Shown here: piece by piece, positions 25,687 through 33,935 of the stretch
Numbering within the stretch: position 1 is the stretch's first letter
Layout: each line of letters opens with the position of its first letter
NCBI GenBank assembly: GCA_964534125.1
Contig: CAZHOJ010000010.1
Coordinates: 42,933-106,932, forward strand
Origin: 2-02-FULL-55-14 sp964534125
Lineage (GTDB): Bacteria; Bacteroidota; Ignavibacteria; UBA10030
Direction: 5' to 3'
DNA length: 64,000 bases
Made by a program: the position numbers and the translations under genes
The notes under the pieces: generated by a model
The model's input: the letters and a program-made list of their open reading frames with translations, nothing else
What the model was told of the DNA's origin: nothing
Databases searched by the model: none

Positions 25687-27606
25687 ATGAGAATCCCAGC
25701 CCGTATCCTGTCCATCATCCTCCTGGTCCCGACAGTTCTCAGCGCACAGGTTCCCGACTCCGCCTCAGCTGTCCCAGCGAGTGTTCCCGTGATTCTTGGC
25801 AGCGATACCCTGTTCGCCATACGGACCCCCCTCGGACCGTTCTCTCCCGCAGAACGGGCGGAGCGTGCGACATCTAACCTCGCCCTCATGTCCATCACGC
25901 CGGGATTTTCACCTGACTCACTCCGCACCGTCGAAAACGCCACGACATCGGACATCGTGTATGACGGGACCGTCCTGTTCACCGTCACAGACGCCGATGC
26001 GGCTGCTGACAGTGTGACCCGCACTGAAGCAGCAATGGCCCGCGTTGAGCTGCTGCGTGCTCATTTTTCGGCGGAGCAGGCCAGTGTCTGGGACATCGAG
26101 CTCCTCGTCTCGGTCGGCGTCAGTCTCGCCTCGCTGCTCCTGCTGATAGGGGTCTTCTGGCTGTTCCGGAAGATATTTCCGGGACTCTATGCGGCGATGG
26201 AGCAGGCAGAGGGTAAGGCCATCCGCGGGATCCGTTTCCGCTCATACGAACTGGTCACCACGGCGTCGGTCGGCGATCTCCTCCAGATCCTTGCACGAGG
26301 CCTCCGTCTCCTGCTCACCCTCATCGCTGTCTACATCGCCCTCACGGTAAGCCTCCACCAGTTCAGCCTTACCCGCGATATCGGTCTCGAGCCGTACATC
26401 TTCGGTTTTCTCGCGTCGATCCTCGTCACCGCCGGTGCTATCGTCCTCGCCCGCGGTATCATGAAGTTCCACACCTGGTCGGCCAGGCTCATCCTGGGAT
26501 GGAAGGGGACCCTCATACAGCCGGTGCGCCTCCGTTCCGTCGAAGTGCTTTCAGCGGACCGCATCGCCGAGCTTCTCATCCTCGTCACGAAGTTCGGACG
26601 GTTCGTCATCTTCGGATTCGTGGTCTACTTCTATATCTCGATCATCCTCGGGCTCTTTCCGCTCACGGCAACGTGGTCCGAGACCCTGTTTGGCTACATC
26701 CTCACGCCGTTGATGAACGCGATCGGCGCGTTCATCAACTACATACCGAACCTGTTCTCGATCATCGTCATCATCGCGCTGACCCACTACCTCCTCCGGT
26801 TGCTGCAGTTCATCTCTTCAGAGATCGCCCGGGGGATTCTCACGATTCCGGGATTCTTCCCCGACTGGGCGAGCCCTACGTTCAAGATCGCCCGCTTCCT
26901 TGTCATCGTGTTCGCGGCTATTGTCATCTTCCCGTACCTGCCGGGTTCGGATTCCCCGTTCTTCCAGGGCATCTCCATCTTCGTCGGCGTCCTGTTTTCT
27001 CTCGGTTCGTCCTCGGCCATCTCGAACATCGTGTCTGGCGTTGTGTTGACGTACATGCGCCCGTTCCAGATCGGAGACCGCGTCAAGATCGCGGATACCG
27101 TCGGCGACATCGTCGAGAAAACTCTGCTGGTGACCCGGGTCAGGACGATCAAGAACATGGATGTTACGATCCCGAACGCGATGGTGCTCGGAGCGCACAT
27201 CGTCAACTACAGCTCCTCGTCCGAGAACCGCGGCCTGATCCTGCACACAGCGGTCACGATCGGATACGATGCTCCCTGGAGGAAGGTCCACGAGCTTCTC
27301 CTCGAAGCCGCCGGGAAAACGGAGAACATCCTCCCTGACCCGAAGCCGTTCGTCCTGCAGACGGCCTTGAACGACTTCTATGTGAGCTACGAGCTCAACG
27401 CCTACACGGACGACCCTTCGGCGATGGCTTCGACCTATTCCCTGCTGCATCAGAACATCCAGGATGCCTTCAACGCGGGCGGCGTGGAGATCATGTCGCC
27501 GCACTATGCCGCCCTGCGCGATGGGAATACTGCAGCGATGCCCCCAGGCCCGGAGGAAGTTCCGCCGGCAGGACAGAAGGGATTCCGGGTCAGAAGCGCC
27601 GAGTGA
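25687..27606 (+). CDS. MscS-family mechanosensitive channel with periplasmic N-terminus
   Basis: The protein has 639 residues. A signal peptide (MRIPARILSIILLVPTVLSAQ) is followed by about 115 periplasmic residues. Five or more membrane helices follow (about 137-160, 200-222, 235-260, 300-335, 350-370, 400-440). The MscS pore helix and beta domain start at 'LGSSSAISNIVSGVVLTYMRPF' (given in part) with 'IGDRVKI' and 'TIPNAMVLGAHIVNY'. Such channels release solutes when the membrane is stretched by hypo-osmotic shock. The extra N-terminal helices resemble larger MscS paralogues. GAAGG precedes the ATG. It stands alone, though the GNAT gene begins two bases after its stop. Confidence 0.92.
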   Translation: MRIPARILSIILLVPTVLSAQVPDSASAVPASVPVILGSDTLFAIRTPLGPFSPAERAERATSNLALMSITPGFSPDSLRTVENATTSDIVYDGTVLFTVTDADAAADSVTRTEAAMARVELLRAHFSAEQASVWDIELLVSVGVSLASLLLLIGVFWLFRKIFPGLYAAMEQAEGKAIRGIRFRSYELVTTASVGDLLQILARGLRLLLTLIAVYIALTVSLHQFSLTRDIGLEPYIFGFLASILVTAGAIVLARGIMKFHTWSARLILGWKGTLIQPVRLRSVEVLSADRIAELLILVTKFGRFVIFGFVVYFYISIILGLFPLTATWSETLFGYILTPLMNAIGAFINYIPNLFSIIVIIALTHYLLRLLQFISSEIARGILTIPGFFPDWASPTFKIARFLVIVFAAIVIFPYLPGSDSPFFQGISIFVGVLFSLGSSSAISNIVSGVVLTYMRPFQIGDRVKIADTVGDIVEKTLLVTRVRTIKNMDVTIPNAMVLGAHIVNYSSSSENRGLILHTAVTIGYDAPWRKVHELLLEAAGKTENILPDPKPFVLQTALNDFYVSYELNAYTDDPSAMASTYSLLHQNIQDAFNAGGVEIMSPHYAALRDGNTAAMPPGPEEVPPAGQKGFRVRSAE

Positions 27607-27607
27607 C

Positions 27608-28165
27608 ATGGAGCCGCTCTCTCCGACCGGCCAGATCCTCACCACCGCACGTCTCCGCCTGAGCCCCGTCACGTCAGCAGACGAGACTCTCCTCCATGAT
27701 ATCCTCTCACAACCTGCCGTTCTGACATTCACGTGGAACAACATCTCACCTGACCGCGACCTTTCCCGCTCCCTCCGGGAGGAGAGCGAGCGCACGTTCC
27801 GGTCGCACGGATGGGGAATGTGGTGCATCGCACTGCACGATGACGACCGAGCCGGATTTGCAGGACTCCGGTTCGTCGGTCGGACAGAGCGCATCGAGCT
27901 CATGTTCGTGCTTGGAGAGGAACATTGGGGGAAGGGAATCGCCGGCGAGGCTGTATCGGAGATCATCCGCTGCGCGTTCACAGATTGCAGTATCGACCTC
28001 ATCGAGGCCTCGACACATCCCGGCAATGTCCGGTCACGGAATATGCTGAAGCGCATTGGTATGACCCCGTCAGGAGAAGAGGACACTCCTGTCGGACGCC
28101 TCATCGTACATACGATCACGCGTTCGGCTTTCGCCAGTTCTTTCGGAACGGGATCCAGTGCCTGA
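27608..28165 (+). CDS. GNAT N-acetyltransferase, RimJ/RimL type
   Basis: This 185-residue protein has the GNAT fold: 'LTTARLRLSPVTSADE' at the start, 'ELMFVLGEEHWGKGIAGEAVSEII' for the acetyl-CoA motif A region (given as separate words), and 'STHPGNVRSRNMLKRIGM' for motif B. The HWGKGIAGEA loop binds the pyrophosphate of acetyl-CoA. The sequence looks like enzymes acetylating amines or ribosomal protein N-termini; the substrate is unknown. It starts two bases after mscS and its 3' end overlaps the Fpg/Nei gene by eight bases, so the three genes are probably one transcript. Confidence 0.9.
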   Translation: MEPLSPTGQILTTARLRLSPVTSADETLLHDILSQPAVLTFTWNNISPDRDLSRSLREESERTFRSHGWGMWCIALHDDDRAGFAGLRFVGRTERIELMFVLGEEHWGKGIAGEAVSEIIRCAFTDCSIDLIEASTHPGNVRSRNMLKRIGMTPSGEEDTPVGRLIVHTITRSAFASSFGTGSSA

Positions 28166-29048
28166 ACTCCCCGACCTGCTCTGCTACAAGGAGGCCCTCG
28201 AAGAGCGCATCGTCGGCCACCCTCTCCGCAGCATCAGGCTCCTCAGCCCCTTCCTGCTCCGGTCGGTCGATCCGCCTGTTGAGGTCTTCGAAGACAAGAT
28301 CGTACATGCCATACGGCTGCTCGGGAAGCGCACTATCTGGGAATTCCCGGACGATCATTTCCTGGTGTTCCACCTCATGATTTCCGGAAGATTTCATCTC
28401 AAGAAGGCCGGAACGATCCCCAACCGGAAGACGGGACTTGCTGCATTCGGGTTCGACGACCTTTCGCTTCACCTGACCGAGGCATCGTCCAGGAAGAGAG
28501 CCTCGCTTCATGCGTGCATCGGATGGAAGTGCGTGAGGGACCTGGACCGGGGAGGGATAGGTGTCCTGGAAACAACTCCTGAGACCTTTACCGGACGACT
28601 TCGCTCTGAACGACATACGCTCAAACGGGCCCTGACCGATCCGAGGCTGTTCGCCGGCATCGGAAATGCCTATTCGGACGAGATCCTTCACCACGCAAAG
28701 CTCTCGCCGTTGCAGCTGACAACGAACCTTTCGGATGAGGAATGCGAGCAGCTGCATGCATCCGTCCGCACGGTGCTCACCGGCTGGACCGAGCGTCTGC
28801 GTCAGCAACGAGCGACCGGATTCCCCGAGAAGGTGACTGCATTCCACCCGGAGATGGCCGTGCACGGCAAGTTCCGGGAGCCATGTCCCGTCTGCCGGAC
28901 GCCGGTCCAACGGATCGTGTATGCCGAGAACGAGTGCAACTACTGCCCTGCCTGCCAGACGAACGGCCGAATCCTCGCAGACCGTTCGCTTTCGCGGCTG
29001 CTGAAGGACGACTGGCCGAAACGAGTGGAGGATTTAGAGGATCGGTGA
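28158..29048 (+). CDS. Fpg/Nei-family DNA glycosylase
   Basis: A GTG start gives 296 residues. The mature N-terminus Pro2-Glu3 in MPELPD is the catalytic pair of the Fpg/Nei family, with a Lys57-like residue in 'LLGKRTIWEF'. The helix-two-turn-helix region includes 'LKRALTDPRLFAGIGNAYSDEILHHAKLSP' (given in part). The C-terminal zinc finger has CPVC and CNYCPAC. The enzyme excises oxidised bases from DNA and cleaves the backbone. The 'FAFG'-like insertion and divergent loops make the Fpg versus Nei assignment uncertain. It overlaps the GNAT stop by eight bases. Confidence 0.9.
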   Translation: MPELPDLLCYKEALEERIVGHPLRSIRLLSPFLLRSVDPPVEVFEDKIVHAIRLLGKRTIWEFPDDHFLVFHLMISGRFHLKKAGTIPNRKTGLAAFGFDDLSLHLTEASSRKRASLHACIGWKCVRDLDRGGIGVLETTPETFTGRLRSERHTLKRALTDPRLFAGIGNAYSDEILHHAKLSPLQLTTNLSDEECEQLHASVRTVLTGWTERLRQQRATGFPEKVTAFHPEMAVHGKFREPCPVCRTPVQRIVYAENECNYCPACQTNGRILADRSLSRLLKDDWPKRVEDLEDR

Positions 29049-29477
29049 ACCGCGAACAGTGAACCGTGAACCGGAAAATCTGCCGAGAACAACCAAGGAC
29101 CACTTTGGTCCCCATTGTCGGCATTAATTCTCAAGTCTGTTCTGTCCTTCGTCATCCCTGCCTGAAGAATACCTGCAGGCAGGGGTGACGTATGGCGAGG
29201 CGGACTTCCTGACCTTCTATCACTTCCAAATCCCCGTTCTTCCCCCGCCTTCCAACATTCCAAATCTCTGCTCCTGCTCTGCCTTCCAGTTTTCCCCTCC
29301 CTCCTCCGCACTCCCACCTCCGAACTTGATCTACGCTCGTTCTCCGAACTGCGAAGTGAGTACTGACCACTGCTTTCCCCCGTCCACCGACCCTCCGCCG
29401 CCACTCACCGATTCAGTTGCAACTCTCAGGCCTTTCGCCGGTATATTAGGAGCGTAACTCATCACGGAGGATCGCAC
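29049..29477. other. Long intergenic region with pyrimidine-rich stretch and one palindromic repeat
   Basis: No convincing gene is seen in 429 bases. The region contains a palindromic unit (29150-29190, annotated separately), a C/T-rich stretch (about 29220-29420) and, near its end, a TATATT box (29442) with TTGCAA (29417) at a 19-base distance. These boxes could serve the downstream four-gene operon. Confidence 0.5.
29150..29190. repeat. Palindromic intergenic unit
   Basis: CGTCATCCCTGCCTG (29150-29164) and CAGGCAGGGGTGACG (29176-29190) pair over 15 positions with a single G-T wobble and an 11-base loop. It resembles REP-type palindromes with GTCATCCC tips that are common between genes. Confidence 0.6.
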
Positions 29478-29858
29478 ATGTCACACTCTGCAGAATCGTC
29501 GTCCAGAAAGAAGGGAGACGGCAGCGTCTTTATCGGCTTTTTCCTCCTGGCGTTGGGGCTCCTCTTCCTGCTGGACAAGCTGAGCGTCATGGAGGTCGGA
29601 AGCATCTGGAGCTTCTGGCCGTTCATTATCGTCATCATCGGTATTCAGAAGCTCGTGACCGCCGACGCCATAGACAAGGTCGGCAGCGGGCTTTGGATGG
29701 TCTTTATCGGCCTCTGGTTCTATGTCTCGATCGAACATCTGTGGGGGATCGGATTCAGTGAATCATGGCCAGCATTGCTCATCGCCTGGGGTATCGGCAT
29801 GATCTGGCGTTCGTTCGGACGGCCCTGGCCGTTCCTGAGAAAGGAGATCGCGTCATGA
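29478..29858 (+). CDS. LiaI-like (DUF5668) membrane protein
   Basis: The protein has 126 residues with a short basic N-terminus and four predicted membrane helices in two pairs ('VFIGFFLLALGLLFLLDKL', 'SIWSFWPFIIVIIGIQKLV', 'LWMVFIGLWFYVSIEHL', 'SWPALLIAWGIGMIW'). The repeated 'LGLLFLLDKL...WPFIIVIIG' phrase is the LiaI/LiaF-type transmembrane module. GGAGG precedes the ATG. Its stop overlaps the start of the LiaF-like gene (ATGA). In Firmicutes such proteins sit with a cell-envelope-stress system. Here they precede a LytS/LytTR pair instead of a LiaSR pair. Function is inferred from this context only. Confidence 0.75.
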   Translation: MSHSAESSSRKKGDGSVFIGFFLLALGLLFLLDKLSVMEVGSIWSFWPFIIVIIGIQKLVTADAIDKVGSGLWMVFIGLWFYVSIEHLWGIGFSESWPALLIAWGIGMIWRSFGRPWPFLRKEIAS

Positions 29859-30556
29859 AGAAGCAAAGTCCATGGAACGCACAGCTCGTCTTCGGCCTCA
29901 TCATCATCGCGGTCGGAGTTCTGTTCGTGCTCGACAATCTCGACATGGTCTATGCCGGCGATATCCTGCGCTACTGGCCCGCGATTCTCGTCGTGATAGG
30001 CCTTGCGAAGCTGACAGAGCCGCACACAAGCAAGTTCTGGGCCTGGACGTTCATCGTGGTCGGAGGCCTGCTCTTGCTCGACAAGATGGATGTCATTGAT
30101 TTCCGGATCGGCGACTGGTGGCCCTTGATCCTCATCGCGATCGGCGGGACGATCCTGTGGGGCGCCGTTACCCGCAAAAGCATGCACACGGTGGTCCTCA
30201 ACGGAGACGACACCGACACCGATGAGTCGGTCCTGAGCCTCACCGCCATCATGGGCGGGTTCGAGAAGAAGATCCTCAGCAATGACTTCAGGGGGGGCAA
30301 TGTCACGACCATCATGGGAGGTGCCGAGCTGGACCTCCGGCAAGCGGTCATCAAAGGGAACGAGGCTGTCATCGACGTGTTTGTGTTGATGGGAGGCATC
30401 GAGCTCAAGGTCCCCGAGACGTGGCGAGTGATCATGAAGGGCGTTCCCATCATGGGCGGATTCTCGGATGAGTCACGGACTCCGGAGTCGGCGAGTGCAA
30501 AGACGCTTGTCCTGCAGGGGAACGTGTTGATGGGAGGAGTCGAAATAAAGAATTAG
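29855..30556 (+). CDS. LiaF-like membrane protein with MGG-repeat C-terminal domain
   Basis: The start at 29855 follows AAGGAG and gives 233 residues. The N-terminal half has four membrane helices of the LiaF module ('LVFGLIIIAVGVLFVLDNL', 'WPAILVVIGLAKL', 'FIVVGGLLLLDKM', 'WWPLILIAIGG'). The C-terminal half is a beta-rich domain with five evenly spaced 'MGG' steps (IMGGFEKK, IMGGAELD, LMGGIELK, IMGGFSDE, LMGGVEIK), as in the LiaF C-terminal domain. LiaF restrains its partner kinase in Bacillus. A similar brake on the adjacent LytS-type kinase is an attractive inference. It is coupled by an ATGA overlap with the preceding gene. Confidence 0.8.
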   Translation: MKKQSPWNAQLVFGLIIIAVGVLFVLDNLDMVYAGDILRYWPAILVVIGLAKLTEPHTSKFWAWTFIVVGGLLLLDKMDVIDFRIGDWWPLILIAIGGTILWGAVTRKSMHTVVLNGDDTDTDESVLSLTAIMGGFEKKILSNDFRGGNVTTIMGGAELDLRQAVIKGNEAVIDVFVLMGGIELKVPETWRVIMKGVPIMGGFSDESRTPESASAKTLVLQGNVLMGGVEIKN

Positions 30557-30565
30557 ATTCCCTTC

Positions 30566-31609
30566 ATGCATCCGTTTCTCTCGCGTCCGGAACGATTGCT
30601 TTCGTATCTCGCAGGCTGGCTTGGATTCGCTCTCCTTGCCAGCCTCGCTGTTTCGTTCCCGGATGGCTCATTCTTCACTTCGCTGAGCATCACCGCCCCG
30701 GTCGCCCTGTCATACTCCTTTGTCTCTCTGTCATCCTGGTATCTCTGCCGGTCCCTTCCTCTCCGTGACACACATCCGATCCGACTCGTCGTATCCGTCG
30801 TGGCCTCATCGGTCGTCGGCGGCATGGCGTTCTTTGGATTGGCTATCGGTTGGGGATGGATCGTCTACGGCACCGCCCCGCCTCTTCCGATCGGCCCCCT
30901 CCTCATTTTCACGGCTGGTGTGGTATTGTATCTTCTCGGCATCGTTCTCCATTATCTGCTGATCGCCTTCGAGGCGTCTCGAAACGCTGAGCGCCGGTCC
31001 CTTGAGGCGGAGATCCATGCCCGCTCCTCCGAACTGAAGGCATTGCGTGCCCAGATCGACCCGCATTTTCTGTTCAATGCCCTCAATTCCATCGCATCAC
31101 TCATCACGACGGACGCTTCGAGGGCACGAACGATGACAGTCCAGCTGGCCGACTTCTTTCGCTCGAGCGTCGCGGCCGGGCGACAGCACCTGATCCCTCT
31201 CTCCGAAGAGCTGATGCTCGTCGGTACGTACCTCGACATCGAAGGCGTGCGGTATGGGAAGCGGCTTGGCGTGTCAGTGACCAAGGGGACAGGCACTGAT
31301 ACGGTCCGCGTCCCTCCTCTCATCCTGCAACCCCTCGTGGAGAACGCGATCAAGCACGGCATTGCGAATCTCCTCGACGGAGGCACCATCGAGATCGAAT
31401 CACGCCTAGCCGCAGACATGCTTTCCATATTGATCCGGAATCCCGTCGACCCCGGGCCCCCCACAGGACAAACGAAGGGGACGGGATTCGGCGTGCAGGC
31501 GGTGCGCGACCGGCTGAAGGCAATAGCGCCGGAGAAGGGTTTCCTTGATGTTCGGCAGAGCGAAGACTACTACGAAGCCGTGATCGGTCTCCCCACGGAC
31601 CTGCGATGA
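30566..31609 (+). CDS. LytS/AlgZ-type sensor histidine kinase
   Basis: The kinase has 347 residues with four membrane helices (about 12-135), a short coiled linker ('RNAERRSLEAEIHARSSELKAL') and a His_kinase domain. The phospho-acceptor His is in 'QIDPHFLFNALNSI'. The ATP-binding N-box is 'LVENAIKHGI' and a G-box is 'GTGFGVQAVRDRL'. No dedicated extracytoplasmic domain is present, so sensing is probably in the membrane or through the LiaF-like protein. It overlaps the LytTR regulator by four bases (ATGA) and starts nine bases after the LiaF-like gene, which places all four genes in one operon. Confidence 0.92.
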   Translation: MHPFLSRPERLLSYLAGWLGFALLASLAVSFPDGSFFTSLSITAPVALSYSFVSLSSWYLCRSLPLRDTHPIRLVVSVVASSVVGGMAFFGLAIGWGWIVYGTAPPLPIGPLLIFTAGVVLYLLGIVLHYLLIAFEASRNAERRSLEAEIHARSSELKALRAQIDPHFLFNALNSIASLITTDASRARTMTVQLADFFRSSVAAGRQHLIPLSEELMLVGTYLDIEGVRYGKRLGVSVTKGTGTDTVRVPPLILQPLVENAIKHGIANLLDGGTIEIESRLAADMLSILIRNPVDPGPPTGQTKGTGFGVQAVRDRLKAIAPEKGFLDVRQSEDYYEAVIGLPTDLR

Positions 31610-32358
31610 ATCAACGGTATTACAAGGCCATTATCGTCGACGACGAAGAGCTTGCGCGGCAGGCTGTCCTGCATGAATGCCGCCGGCATGGAAGCGTCGA
31701 GGTGGTCGGCGAATGCACGAACGGTTTCGAAGCGGTCAAGGCCATCACCGACCTCAGGCCCGACATCGTGTTCCTCGACATCCAGATGCCGAAGCTGACA
31801 GGATTTGAGGTGCTCGAGCTCGTGGAGACAGAGTTCGCCGTCGTGTTCGTGACAGCGCATGACGAACATGCCCTCAGGGCGTTCGATGCGAACGCCGTGG
31901 ATTATCTGCTGAAGCCATTCTCCCCCGAACGTTTCGACCAGGCACTCAGGAAAGCTGTCGATGCACTGCAGGCAGGGAAAGCAGCAGAGCGAACAAGAAG
32001 AGGGGCTGAACTTGGACGACCGCAGGGACTTTCAGAAAGGCTGCTGGTTCGTGACGGAACGAAAGTCCACGTGCTCCCGATCGATCAGATATCGCATATC
32101 GAGGCTGAGGACGATTATGTGGCGATCGTGAGCGGAGGGAAGAGACACCTGAAACAGCAGACAATGGGGGATATCGAAGCACAGTTGCCGGCGGAGCGGT
32201 TCGTGCGGGTGCACAGGTCAGCGATCGTGAACATTGATTTTCTTGCCAGGATCGAGCCATATGCCAAAGACAGTCGCGTGGCGATCCTGAAGGATGGAAC
32301 GAAGGTGAATGTGAGCCGAAGCGGGTATGACAAACTGAGAGGGTTCCTTCACGAGTAG
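31606..32358 (+). CDS. LytTR-family response regulator
   Basis: The regulator has 250 residues: a receiver domain (1-120) with 'VDDEELARQ', phospho-acceptor Asp in 'IVFLDIQMPKLTGFEVL', Thr in 'VFVTAHDEHAL' and Lys in 'DYLLKPF', then a LytTR DNA-binding domain (145-250) with 'IEAEDDYVAI', 'FVRVHRSAIVNI' and 'DGTKVNVSRSGYDKLR'. It is the evident partner of the LytS-type kinase encoded directly before it. LytTR regulators bind pairs of direct repeats; no such site is obvious in the short upstream region. Its stop codon is TAG, and two repeat elements follow it. Confidence 0.93.
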   Translation: MNQRYYKAIIVDDEELARQAVLHECRRHGSVEVVGECTNGFEAVKAITDLRPDIVFLDIQMPKLTGFEVLELVETEFAVVFVTAHDEHALRAFDANAVDYLLKPFSPERFDQALRKAVDALQAGKAAERTRRGAELGRPQGLSERLLVRDGTKVHVLPIDQISHIEAEDDYVAIVSGGKRHLKQQTMGDIEAQLPAERFVRVHRSAIVNIDFLARIEPYAKDSRVAILKDGTKVNVSRSGYDKLRGFLHE

Positions 32359-32361
32359 ATG

Positions 32362-32430
32362 ACACGGAGCACCACAGAGCAAGATGGGAATGTGATCAAA
32401 TACCTCCGTGGCTCTCTGTGGCGCTCCGCG
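32362..32430. repeat. Second type of intergenic inverted repeat
   Basis: ACACGGAGCACCACAGAGC (32362-32380) is inverted by CTCTGTGGCGCTCCGCG (32413-32429) with a few mismatches, just after the LytTR stop. It is unrelated to the CGCAACG hairpins that follow. No gene is seen from 32359 to 32611. Confidence 0.5.
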
Positions 32431-32447
32431 GCTCTCCGTGTTTGCCG

Positions 32448-32615
32448 TTAGAAGCCATCTCAAAAACATCTCACGCAACGACCGCCACGGTAACAAAGAG
32501 AGATCGCAACGTGAGAACCCTACATTATGTTATGTTTTTGCGTTGCGGGCGCTGCCTTCGTTGCGAGCTTTGCGAGAAACCATCCTGTGGAGGGTATTTT
32601 TGAGATAGTTTCTAG
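32448..32615. repeat. Dispersed hairpin repeat, copy C (with terminal inverted repeats)
   Basis: The ends are inverted 19-mers, TTAGAAGCCATCTCAAAAA (32448) and the reverse of CTAGAAACTATCTCAAAAA (ending 32615), 16 of 19 matching. Inside, the left arm (CACGCAACGACCG...) is matched by a right arm ending TTGCGAGAAACC, with an AT-rich middle. The right tip contains the TAG stop codon of the polyferredoxin gene. Confidence 0.75.
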
Positions 32616-33814
32616 TCCTCCACACCATAGTCTGGCACGCTTCCCCGGTTGTGCTGGTACACCGGCTTGTCCAGCTCCTGGAACCTTCTGAGATACTCCT
32701 CGTTCGACACACCGTTCTGCCACTGCCCCAGCAGCATCGCCAGCCCCGTCACCGCAACGAACACCCCCGCTACCAGCGTCCCGAACACCCATCCCGGCAC
32801 AGCCTCCCTCTTCTTTGTCGGCAGACTCATCATCAGACAATCCTTCACCGGGCAGACATCCGTGCACCGCAGGCACGCCATGCATTCGTCGCTTACCACC
32901 CGCGTCGCCGCATGGACCTTGATCGCAGACGGGCAGGCCTTGGTGCAGAGGTCGCAATCGATGCATGTCGAAGCGTTGCGCGTGATCTTGAGCGGGCTGA
33001 ACATGCTCATGAACCCGAGCAGCGCGCCATACGGGCACAGGTAGCGGCACCAGAAATTCTTTATGACCACCGACAGGCCGACGAGGATGAGAATGGTCCA
33101 CGTGGCGAAAGAATCGATGTTCGCGAAGAAGAGATACATCTTGATGTCGGCCACCTTGTTGTAGGGGCTGTAGATGAACTGCTGCAGCGCCTCGACGCTC
33201 ATCTCAGCAATGGCCCAGACGAAAAAGAGAAGAAGCAGATACTTGAGGGAACGAAGCGGATAGTCGATCCAACGCGGGACGCTGAGGGTCCTGCCGAACA
33301 GCTTCTCCCCCGCCATCCAGAGCGTCTCGCTCAGCGTTCCTACCGGACAGAGCCATCCACAGAAGGCCTTCTTCAGGAACAGGCCGGTCGCCATGATCGC
33401 GACGAGGATGAAGAGACCTGATGGATGCACGTCGTTCAGGATACCGGTCTGGGACCAGTACGTGAGGCTGATGAGTGCACTGATCGGAAGGAATCCCTCG
33501 ACGCCCGGAGGTCTCTCAACGAGCGGTGTCGTACCGCCCGAGATTCCCCATTTCATGAAGAGATGGAACTCGATCCCGATCCACACGCAGAGCAGCACAA
33601 AAGTCGCCTGGACGGTCGTTCGGAGAGCCTGACTGTCATCGCGAAGCGTATGGATGACCCTGCGAATGAAGGGTTCGCCAGAATGGTCCGGCTTGATGCG
33701 GCGTAGTTCCGGAGCGAGCTTCTTGATGCGCCGGGGTGCTTCGGACCTCCGGAAGACCTTCCACGCGCTTCGTTTGTCGCCTGTCAGGGCGATCTTCTCA
33801 GAATTCGTAATCAT
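32612..33814 (-). CDS. Membrane-bound 4Fe-4S polyferredoxin (NapH/NosR-like)
   Basis: The ATG at 33814 gives 400 residues; an in-frame TTG at 33841 is less likely. About six membrane helices are present. Two cytosolic Cys-Pro motifs, 'CGWLCPVG' and 'CRYLCPYGAL', are followed by two ferredoxin-type clusters, 'CIDCDLCTKACP' and 'CMACLRCTDVCP'. This order is typical of NapH, NosR and CcoG relatives, which pass electrons from quinol or other donors to periplasmic enzymes. No nitrate or N2O reductase gene is nearby, so the partner is unknown. The preceding gene encodes an Rrf2 regulator with three Cys residues, which suggests iron-sulfur or NO-responsive control. Confidence 0.88.
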   Translation of the reverse strand: MITNSEKIALTGDKRSAWKVFRRSEAPRRIKKLAPELRRIKPDHSGEPFIRRVIHTLRDDSQALRTTVQATFVLLCVWIGIEFHLFMKWGISGGTTPLVERPPGVEGFLPISALISLTYWSQTGILNDVHPSGLFILVAIMATGLFLKKAFCGWLCPVGTLSETLWMAGEKLFGRTLSVPRWIDYPLRSLKYLLLLFFVWAIAEMSVEALQQFIYSPYNKVADIKMYLFFANIDSFATWTILILVGLSVVIKNFWCRYLCPYGALLGFMSMFSPLKITRNASTCIDCDLCTKACPSAIKVHAATRVVSDECMACLRCTDVCPVKDCLMMSLPTKKREAVPGWVFGTLVAGVFVAVTGLAMLLGQWQNGVSNEEYLRRFQELDKPVYQHNRGSVPDYGVED

Positions 33815-33843
33815 AACGGCAAGACTATCGATTTCGGTCAATT

Positions 33844-33865
33844 CAGGGGGATCCTCGTCCCCCTG
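33844..33865. promoter_or_regulatory. Perfect 8-bp palindrome upstream of the polyferredoxin gene
   Basis: CAGGGGGA (33844-33851) and TCCCCCTG (33858-33865) are perfect inverse copies around a 6-base loop, 30 bases upstream of the start codon. It could be an mRNA leader hairpin or an operator. Confidence 0.4.
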
Positions 33866-33896
33866 CCATACATGCTCAAGAACCGTGCCACTATTA

Positions 33897-33910
33897 AGAT
33901 AAATATATCT
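33897..33910. promoter_or_regulatory. Candidate Rrf2-type operator upstream of the polyferredoxin gene
   Basis: AGATAAATATATCT is an AT-rich palindrome (AGATA-AATA-TATCT) in the short gap between the Rrf2 gene and the polyferredoxin gene. Its AAGAT...ATCT outer bases resemble known NsrR half-sites, but binding is only inferred. Confidence 0.4.
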
Positions 33911-33935
33911 GAAATATGCAGAAAAAAAAGGGAGA

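Noticed and set aside
26818..28119. 433-codon minus-strand frame opposite mscS and the GNAT gene
   Set aside because: It is antisense to two recognised genes and is rich in Arg, Asp and Val as expected of shadow frames.
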